Part shown: positions 1-4,286 of the stretch, in pieces
Layout of the letters: each line of letters starts with the position of its first letter
How positions within the stretch are numbered: the stretch's first letter is position 1
Source of the DNA: CAZHFW01 sp964531675
Lineage (GTDB): Bacteria; Planctomycetota; Phycisphaerae; Phycisphaerales; UBA1924
Reading direction: 5' to 3'
DNA length: 9,834 nt
Assembly (NCBI GenBank): GCA_964531675.1
Contig: CAZHFW010000067.1
Span: forward strand, 1-9,834
Program-made: the position numbers and the translations under genes
Notes under the pieces: model-generated
The model's database searches: none
What the model saw: only the letters and a program-made list of their open reading frames with translations
What the model was told of the DNA's origin: nothing

Positions 1-55
1 AGTGCCCAGTGCCCAGTGCCCAGTGCCCAGTGCCCAGTGCCCAGTGCCCAGTGCC
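1..55. repeat. Perfect heptamer tandem array (AGTGCCC), truncated by window edge
   Basis: Seven exact copies of AGTGCCC occupy 1-49 and a six-base partial copy (AGTGCC) follows to 55. The array may extend left of the window. It ends 12 nt before the likely rsmA start codon. Because the unit is 7 nt long, successive copies cycle through all three reading frames, and none contains a stop codon on either strand. This is why an in-frame GTG at position 2 appears to lengthen rsmA; I treat that extension as artefactual. Function unknown; polymerase slippage is the usual origin of such arrays. Confidence 0.97.
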
Positions 56-67
56 TTCTTCCTGACC

Positions 68-898
68 ATGCAAACCCTGGCTGAGATCAAGACGATTCTG
101 GAGTCGTGCGGGCTCCGGCCCCAGAAGTTTCTGGGGCAGAACTTTTTGATTGACCACAATCTGATTCGCAAGCTGGTGGATGCGGCGGGGCTGGCGCCGG
201 GCGAGGTGGTGCTCGAGATCGGGCCCGGCACGGGGACGATGACCGAGGAGCTGCTCGAGCGCGGCGTGAAGGTGGTGGCGTGCGAGCTTGATCGCGGGTT
301 GGCGGCCATGCTGCGGGAGCGGTTTCAGTCCAGCGCGAACTTCAGGCTTGTCGAGGGGGATTGCCTGGAGGGGAAGCGGGCGATCAACCCGGAGGCGATC
401 GCGGCGGTGGAGGCCTTTGGCGGGGGCGCGGGGTTCAAGCTCGTGTCGAACCTGCCCTATGGCGCGGCGACGCCCGCGATGACGGCGCTGTTGACGCGGT
501 ATCCGGCGTGCAGCGTGCAATGCGTGACGATTCAGCGCGAGGTGGCGGATCGGCTGATGGCGACGCCGGGGAGCAAGGCGTATGGGCCGGTGAGCGTGAT
601 GGCGCAGGCGCTGGCGGATGTGGAAGTGGTGGGGAAGTTGCCTCCTGAGTGTTTCTGGCCCAGGCCCGATGTGACCAGCGCGATGATCGCGATCCGGCGC
701 AAGGCCAGGCCATTGACGAAGGATGGGGCGAGGCTGGCGGAGTTTGCGACCGAGCTCTTTGCGCAGCGGCGGAAGCAGCTCGGGTCGGTGGTGGCGCGGA
801 TGGGGGGATCGGTGATGCTTCCCGAGGGTGTCACGGCGCAGATGCGGGCCGAGGAGCTGACGGTGGAGCAGGTCGTGGCGATGGCGGAAGGGGCCTGA
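68..898 (+). CDS. rsmA: 16S rRNA (adenine1518-N6/adenine1519-N6)-dimethyltransferase RsmA/KsgA
   Basis: The 276-residue product should use SAM to dimethylate two adjacent adenines in the 3'-terminal helix 45 loop of 16S rRNA during small-subunit maturation in the cytoplasm. Visible hallmarks in order: GQNFLID (residues 23-29), SAM-binding motif I LEIGPGTG (49-56), the acidic ribose-binding ELD (73-75), GDCL (97-100), and catalytic motif IV NLPY (128-131). The C-terminal helical region contains FAQRRKQL (231-238), matching the family's FxxRRKxL. Length is usual for the family. The stretch between GDCL and NLPY is about eight residues longer than in E. coli KsgA as I recall it. I chose the ATG at 68 because the protein then begins where family members do; the in-frame GTG at 2 would translate the heptamer array into low-complexity sequence. 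No clear Shine-Dalgarno precedes 68. The identity is secure; the start is fairly secure. Confidence 0.96.
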   Translation: MQTLAEIKTILESCGLRPQKFLGQNFLIDHNLIRKLVDAAGLAPGEVVLEIGPGTGTMTEELLERGVKVVACELDRGLAAMLRERFQSSANFRLVEGDCLEGKRAINPEAIAAVEAFGGGAGFKLVSNLPYGAATPAMTALLTRYPACSVQCVTIQREVADRLMATPGSKAYGPVSVMAQALADVEVVGKLPPECFWPRPDVTSAMIAIRRKARPLTKDGARLAEFATELFAQRRKQLGSVVARMGGSVMLPEGVTAQMRAEELTVEQVVAMAEGA

Positions 899-899
899 T

Positions 900-922
900 T
901 CCGCGGGAAAGCGCGGGCTTTT
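900..922 (+). terminator. Possible weak intrinsic terminator after rsmA
   Basis: CCGCG (901-905) and CGCGG (912-916) form a perfect 5-bp GC stem around a six-base loop, and a run of four T follows at 919-922 after a two-base gap. It begins 2 nt after the rsmA stop. The stem is short and the T run is brief, so it may only attenuate read-through into the phosphotransferase gene. Confidence 0.35.
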
Positions 923-958
923 GATTGTGGAGGCGGGCGCGGTAAGCTCGGGCGGTTG

Positions 959-1942
959 ATGCACGGCGACGTTCAATCGCTGGCGACGAGTCTGGCGCCG
1001 ATGCTGCGGGAGCAGAGCGGCGGGCGGCTCGGGCCGATCGAGTGGTTCCAGTGTGCGTGGCAGACCTCTGGAGCTGCGACGGGATTTTCAACGTGGACGC
1101 TGGATGACGGCGCGTCGGTGCGGACGCTGGTGAAGGTGCCGGTGGGGCCCGTCGAGCATCGGTGGACGCGCGGGCTTGGGACGCTGGGCGCGGAGTCGTG
1201 GCATTCGGATGTGGGGCGGAAGCTCCCGACGCCGCGGGTCTTGGCGGGCGGGCTCGAGCTTGGCGGGTACGACCTGGCGTGGATCGTGACGGAGCGGCTC
1301 GAGGGGCAGCCTTTGTCGCAGGCGCTGGATGAGCGGGCGGTGCGGGAGCTGATCGACGCGGCGGCGGATTTCCAGGCTGCGGCATTGGCGCATCGGCCCG
1401 AGGTGGACAGGCCGCCTCAGCATGACTGGGAGGCGGCGATCGACAAGGCGCGGGCGACGATCAAGAGCAGCGGGTCGCCTGAGGCGCAGCGGTGGAACGA
1501 GGCGCTCAAGAAGGTGCATCGGGCGCTGCCGGCGCTGCTTGGGAAGTGGAACTCAAGGTCGACGAAGCACTGGTGTCATGGGGATCTGCATCCGGGGAAC
1601 GCGCTGCGGCGGGCGGGGGTGTCGGCGGCGGAGGGGCGCGGGTGCGTGCTGATCGATCTGGCGCTGGTGCACGCGGGGCATTGGGTGGAGGATGCGGTGT
1701 ACCTGGAGCGGCAGTTCTGGGGGCATGCGGACAAGCTGCACGGGGTGAAGCCTGTCTCGGCGTTGGCGGCGGCGCGGCGGGCGCGGGGGTTGCCCGCGGA
1801 TGACGACTATGCGGGGATCGCGATGGCGCGGCGGATCATGATGGCGTCGGTGGTGCCTCTGTTCCTGGATCGGGAGCACAACGTGAAGTACACGCATGCG
1901 GCGCTGGAGGTGATTGAGAAGTTCCTGCCGCAGGTGCACTGA
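959..1942 (+). CDS. APH / choline kinase-fold phosphotransferase, substrate unknown
   Basis: The 327-residue product looks like a cytoplasmic small-molecule kinase of the aminoglycoside phosphotransferase superfamily. The catalytic loop HGDLHPGN (residues 207-214) matches the Brenner motif HxDxxxxN, with Asp209 as catalytic base and Asn214 as a metal ligand. IDLA (232-235) stands where the family has its metal-binding Asp (Asp233). Lys59 in RTLVKVPV is a candidate ATP-phosphate lysine. The segment WIVTERLEG (108-116) resembles the hinge between lobes. The superfamily phosphorylates aminoglycosides, choline, homoserine, fructosamines and other metabolites, and nothing here selects among them; resistance should not be assumed. 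The ATG at 959 is preferred to the adjacent TTG at 956, and neither has an obvious ribosome binding site. The gene lies 60 nt after rsmA in the same direction and could share its transcript if the 900-922 hairpin leaks. Its stop is followed 10 nt later by an octamer array. Confidence 0.88.
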   Translation: MHGDVQSLATSLAPMLREQSGGRLGPIEWFQCAWQTSGAATGFSTWTLDDGASVRTLVKVPVGPVEHRWTRGLGTLGAESWHSDVGRKLPTPRVLAGGLELGGYDLAWIVTERLEGQPLSQALDERAVRELIDAAADFQAAALAHRPEVDRPPQHDWEAAIDKARATIKSSGSPEAQRWNEALKKVHRALPALLGKWNSRSTKHWCHGDLHPGNALRRAGVSAAEGRGCVLIDLALVHAGHWVEDAVYLERQFWGHADKLHGVKPVSALAAARRARGLPADDDYAGIAMARRIMMASVVPLFLDREHNVKYTHAALEVIEKFLPQVH

Positions 1943-1952
1943 AGGGGGCAGA

Positions 1953-2024
1953 GCAGCAAAGCAGCAAAGGGCCAAAGGGCCAAAGCAGCAAAGCAGCAAA
2001 GCAGCAAAGCAGCAAAGCAGCAAA
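1953..2024. repeat. Two-variant octamer tandem array (GCAGCAAA / GGGCCAAA)
   Basis: Nine 8-nt units run without gaps. Units 1-2 are GCAGCAAA, units 3-4 (1969-1984) are GGGCCAAA, and units 5-9 (1985-2024) are GCAGCAAA again. The variants differ at unit positions 2, 3 and 4 and share GxxxCAAA otherwise. Degenerate copies continue to about 2056 (GCGGCAAT at 2025, GCTGCAAA at 2041). No unit makes a stop codon in the simple repeat, so long spurious frames cross it. It begins 10 nt after the phosphotransferase stop and would be transcribed with it. Confidence 0.95.
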
Positions 2025-2054
2025 GCGGCAATGGGCCCAGGCTGCAAAGCGGCA

Positions 2055-2155
2055 GGGGGCAGGGGGTTGGGTGTACCTGGGGTTCGAAGGCGGGTGTGGG
2101 CTGGTTTGGGGGTTGGATTATCGGACTTTGGGTGGGTTTTGGGTTGGCGAGGGGG
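2055..2155 (+). other. G-run cluster with two canonical G-quadruplex motifs
   Basis: Runs of three or more G begin at 2055, 2062, 2069, 2079, 2092, 2098, 2108, 2130, 2134, 2141 and 2151. The first four have loops of 2, 2 and 7 nt (2055-2082), and the last four have loops of 1, 4 and 7 nt (2130-2155), so both satisfy the usual G3+N1-7 pattern. The potential structure is on the + strand, hence also in any transcript running from the phosphotransferase gene into the histone-like gene. The genome strand is G-rich overall, so chance contributes; folding is not shown. Confidence 0.6.
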
Positions 2156-2201
2156 CTGAAACTTGCCAAACTGTGCCCTCTTGGGAAGATACCCGGGCTG
2201 T

Positions 2202-2262
2202 TGAGGACCTCAGGGGCGTAGAAATACGCCAATCGGGTCGGCCCGGCCGGAGAGGATCCGGC
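2202..2262 (+). promoter_or_regulatory. Three consecutive perfect inverted repeats in the leader of the histone-like gene
   Basis: TGAGG-A-CCTCA (2202-2212) is an 11-nt palindrome about one base and could be an operator. GGCGTA-GAAA-TACGCC (2215-2230) is a 6-bp stem closed by a GNRA-type tetraloop. GCCGGA-GAGGA-TCCGGC (2246-2262) is a second 6-bp stem. The last arm ends 44 nt before the GTG start at 2307. Together they suggest a structured 5' leader or a binding site for a regulator. I recognise no known riboswitch class, and each element alone is short enough to occur by chance. Confidence 0.35.
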
Positions 2263-2294
2263 GTGGGACTTCGGGGGAAGGCGACCAGATCAAC

Positions 2295-2300
2295 GAAAGG
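2295..2300 (+). promoter_or_regulatory. Ribosome binding site deciding the GTG start at 2307
   Basis: GAAAGG ends six bases before the GTG at 2307. The spacing supports GTG as the true start of this small gene; there is no ATG nearby in frame. Confidence 0.6.
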
Positions 2301-2306
2301 CCAGCC

Positions 2307-2495
2307 GTGGAAGAGTTCGAGAATCTGAAAAAGGTGATCGCCCAGGTTGAAGAGGACCTGAAGAAGGCTCTGGGCGGGAACAAGGCGGCGGGCACGCGCG
2401 TTCGCGGCGCGATGCAGGACGTGAAGAACCTGGCCCAGGACATTCGCAAGAAGATCCTGGACCTGCGTGATCCGGGCGAAGCGCCCAAGGCGTGA
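2307..2495 (+). CDS. Short Hc1-type histone H1-like DNA-binding protein
   Basis: The 62-residue product resembles the conserved N-terminal helical part of the chlamydial histone H1-like protein Hc1. Shared features are a helix rich in Lys/Glu (residues 1-20), then GNKAAGTRVR (23-32), which matches the Hc1 GNKAAxxRVR signature, then a second basic helix with IRKKILDLR (46-54). Hc1 condenses the chlamydial chromosome through a Lys-rich tail. That tail is missing here, so only the short core is present, as in the small histone-like proteins of many Planctomycetota and Verrucomicrobiota. The likely role is nucleoid organisation or DNA binding, but this is inferred from similarity. The gene starts with GTG, has a good ribosome binding site, lies 13 nt upstream of the FabZ-like gene, and follows a leader with inverted repeats. 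Confidence 0.85.
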   Translation: MEEFENLKKVIAQVEEDLKKALGGNKAAGTRVRGAMQDVKNLAQDIRKKILDLRDPGEAPKA

Positions 2496-2508
2496 GACGA
2501 TCGGGAGC

Positions 2509-3069
2509 ATGAGTTCCAGAAGCGAAGAGGTTGCGGTGGAGAGCAAGTCCGCGTCGTCGGATGGGGAATCGCGCGGAGAGGCGCTGCCGGGCCTGTTGCT
2601 GGATCTGTCGAAGATCGATCTGTCGGCGCGGCTGACTCCGCGATCGGAGATCGAGAAGCGCAATCCGCACCGGGGGACGATGTCGCTTCTGGACGCGGTG
2701 GTGTGGCAATCGGCCGATCACACGTCGGCGGTGGCGGTGCACCACGTGCGGAACGACGAGTTCTGGGTGCCCGGGCACTTCCCGTCCAAGCCGATCATGC
2801 CTGGCGTGCTCCAGGTTGAGGCGGGGGCGCAGCTGGCGTGCTATCAGTGGCTGCTGCGCAACGAGGGCCCGTTCCTGGTGGCGTTCCTGCGGATTGAGGA
2901 TTGCCGGTTCCGTTCGATGGTGGAGCCCGGGGATGACTTCTATGTCCTGTGCAAGGACGTGAAGTTCAGCCGTCGGCGGTTCATCGCGGACGTGCAGGGC
3001 GTGGTGAGTGGTCGGGTGACGTTTGACGCCCGCGTGAGCGGGATGCCGATCCCCAGCATTCAGGCCTGA
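2509..3069 (+). CDS. FabZ/FabA-type hotdog 3-hydroxyacyl-ACP dehydratase-like protein
   Basis: The 186-residue product has the hotdog-fold dehydratase signature. GHFPSKPIMPGVLQVEAGAQ (residues 89-108) matches the FabZ HFPxxPxMPGVLxxEAxAQ block and keeps the catalytic pair His90 and Glu104. RNPHRGTMSLLDAVV (51-65) corresponds to the FabZ 'PHRxPFLLVDRV' strand. The expected activity is dehydration of 3-hydroxyacyl-ACP in fatty acid elongation in the cytoplasm; a related thioester enzyme is possible. It is longer than typical FabZ (about 150 residues) because of a polar Ser/Glu-rich N-terminal extension of about 45 residues. I chose ATG 2509, which has GGGAG at 2503-2507, only one base away and so oddly close. 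An in-frame GTG at 2467 would overlap the histone-like gene by 29 nt. The gene lies 13 nt after that gene and is followed by a clear terminator, so the two probably form an operon. Confidence 0.88.
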   Translation: MSSRSEEVAVESKSASSDGESRGEALPGLLLDLSKIDLSARLTPRSEIEKRNPHRGTMSLLDAVVWQSADHTSAVAVHHVRNDEFWVPGHFPSKPIMPGVLQVEAGAQLACYQWLLRNEGPFLVAFLRIEDCRFRSMVEPGDDFYVLCKDVKFSRRRFIADVQGVVSGRVTFDARVSGMPIPSIQA

Positions 3070-3076
3070 AGTGAAC

Positions 3077-3092
3077 CATTCCGCGGGGAATG
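3077..3092 (+). other. Hairpin ahead of the terminator, with a duplicated right arm
   Basis: CATTCC (3077-3082), loop GCGG, and GGAATG (3087-3092) form a perfect 6-bp stem. A second GGAATG at 3098-3103 could replace the first as pairing partner and abuts the terminator stem at 3104. It may protect the transcript's 3' end or be incidental. Confidence 0.4.
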
Positions 3093-3103
3093 ACGATGGA
3101 ATG

Positions 3104-3126
3104 AGCGGGCGCTGGCCCGCTTTTTT
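3104..3126 (+). terminator. Intrinsic terminator of the histone-fabZ-like operon
   Basis: AGCGGGC (3104-3110), loop GCTG, and GCCCGCT (3115-3121) form a perfect 7-bp GC-rich stem, followed directly by five T (3122-3126). It lies 34 nt after the stop at 3069 and separates this unit from manA. This is the best terminator in the window. Confidence 0.88.
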
Positions 3127-3167
3127 CGTTTTGGGCGCTGGCGGGGTATGGTGGGTCGGGCAACTTC

Positions 3168-3172
3168 AGGAG
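3168..3172 (+). promoter_or_regulatory. manA: Ribosome binding site of manA
   Basis: AGGAG lies five bases before ATG 3178. It selects this start over the in-frame GTG at 3148, which would add ten residues unlike the family. Confidence 0.8.
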
Positions 3173-3177
3173 TGCGC

Positions 3178-4242
3178 ATGAGCGTTCAGCCTTATCCGTT
3201 GATCTGTGAGCCGATCCTCATGTCGAAGGTGTGGGGCGGGCGGCGGCTTGGCGCGCTGGGGAAGAAGCTTCCGCCTGAGGGCGGCACGGACGCGATGATC
3301 GGCGAGAGCTGGGAGCTTGCGGACCTGGGCGCGACCAGCGCGTCCGGGGGCGGCGGGCAGGCGGCGCGGTCGGTGATCGCCAACGGGGCGCTGGCGGGCA
3401 AGACGATCAACGACGCGTGCAAGCTCTGGGGCGCGGCGATGCTGGGCGATGTGAAGCCCACGCCGGCGGGGAACTTTCCGCTGCTCGTGAAGTTCCTGGA
3501 CGCGCGGGAGCATCTCTCGGTGCAGGTGCATCCGAGCATCGCGTATTGCAAGGAGCATCCGGAGGCGCATCTCAAGACCGAGTGCTGGTACATCATGGCG
3601 GCGACGCCCGGAGCGGTGATCTTCAAGGGCGTGAAGCCCGGCGTGACGCGCGAGTTGTTCGAGCGGGCGCTGCGCGAGCCCGGGACGCAGGGCGCGGGCG
3701 TGGTGCAGCTCATGGAGAGCGTGCCCGCGGTGGTGGGGGAGTGTCACAATCTGCCCTCAGGGACGGTGCACGCGCTGGGCGCGGGGGTGCTGGTCGCGGA
3801 GGTGCAGACGCCCAGCGACACGACGTTCCGGGTGTATGACTGGGCCAAGGAGTATGGGCGCGCGGGGCGCGAGCTGCATGTGCCGCAGTCGCTGGCGTGC
3901 ATCTCGTGGGAACGGGCGCGGGATGCGACGCGGTTCGGGAAGGGAATTGGAGAAACGGGCGATCCGCGCGTGACCAGGCTGGTGTCCACGGGGTACTTCG
4001 AGGTGGACGAGATCAGGCTTGGCGCGGGGGAGAAGCTCGGCCTGGCGCAGGAAGGCACGGCGGCGCGGCCTCAGGTGGTCATGGTGCTGGCGGGCGGCGC
4101 GAGCGTGGAGTCGGACGACGCGGGCTTTGCCTCGGCGGGGCTCAAGCTCGGAGAGACGGCCCTGATTCCCGCGGGGATCACGGGGCGGGCGCGGGTTGTC
4201 GCGGGGTCCGCGACGACGCTCCTGCGCGCGATCGTGCGATGA
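3178..4242 (+). CDS. manA: Mannose-6-phosphate isomerase, class I (zinc-dependent)
   Basis: The 354-residue product should interconvert fructose-6-phosphate and mannose-6-phosphate, feeding GDP-mannose and surface glycan synthesis or mannose catabolism. The cupin-type metal site is visible: Gln116 and His118 in LSVQVHPS (113-120), Glu135 in KTECWYI (133-139), and His198 in SGTVHALGAG (194-203). AEVQTPSDTTFRVYDW (207-222) matches the conserved block of the shorter, Bacillus-like class I enzymes, and MSKVWGGRRL (15-24) matches their N-terminal substrate-binding segment. Length is normal for that subgroup. The start has a good ribosome binding site at 3168-3172. A terminator just upstream makes independent transcription likely, but I found no convincing promoter in 3127-3167. 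The gene converges on the membrane-protein gene, with 44 nt between the two stops. Confidence 0.95.
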   Translation: MSVQPYPLICEPILMSKVWGGRRLGALGKKLPPEGGTDAMIGESWELADLGATSASGGGGQAARSVIANGALAGKTINDACKLWGAAMLGDVKPTPAGNFPLLVKFLDAREHLSVQVHPSIAYCKEHPEAHLKTECWYIMAATPGAVIFKGVKPGVTRELFERALREPGTQGAGVVQLMESVPAVVGECHNLPSGTVHALGAGVLVAEVQTPSDTTFRVYDWAKEYGRAGRELHVPQSLACISWERARDATRFGKGIGETGDPRVTRLVSTGYFEVDEIRLGAGEKLGLAQEGTAARPQVVMVLAGGASVESDDAGFASAGLKLGETALIPAGITGRARVVAGSATTLLRAIVR

Positions 4243-4251
4243 CACGTACGG

Positions 4252-4271
4252 CAGAGTCCGCGCGGGCTCTG
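4252..4271. terminator. Possible bidirectional hairpin between convergent genes
   Basis: CAGAGTCC (4252-4259), loop GCGC, and GGGCTCTG (4264-4271) form an 8-bp stem with one G-T wobble. It lies 9 nt after the manA stop and 15 nt beyond the stop of the - strand gene. No T run follows on either strand, so it is not a textbook intrinsic terminator. Confidence 0.35.
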
Positions 4272-4286
4272 GGATGGGCGGGCGAG

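Larger units (their letters stand above)
1943..2306. other. 364-nt gene-free region: octamer array, G-run cluster, hairpin leader
   Basis: No credible gene is present. Three blocks can be distinguished. From 1953 to about 2056 there is an octamer array that decays at its right end. From 2055 to 2155 the + strand carries eleven runs of three or more G. From about 2156 to 2306 the composition is more ordinary and holds three small inverted repeats and the ribosome binding site of the histone-like gene. I could not place a convincing -35/-10 pair. Open frames crossing the region give low-complexity products and look spurious. Confidence 0.8.

Noticed and set aside
2..67. N-terminal extension of rsmA from GTG 2 through the heptamer array
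   Set aside because: It would translate the tandem repeat into low-complexity Pro/Ser/Ala/Gln/Cys/Val sequence that RsmA proteins lack; ATG 68 gives the normal family N-terminus.
959..1942. Reading the APH-fold gene as an aminoglycoside resistance determinant
   Set aside because: Only the generic kinase motifs are visible; the superfamily is broad, and no resistance cassette, integron or mobile element is nearby.
1953..2056. CRISPR array or integron attachment site at the octamer repeats
   Set aside because: Units are 8 nt in direct tandem with no spacers, no palindromic repeat of 24-40 nt, and no cas or integrase gene in the window.
2118..2663. Long - strand frames across the histone-like and FabZ-like genes
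   Set aside because: They oppose two genes with recognisable family motifs and their products are low-complexity Arg/Ser/Pro-rich.
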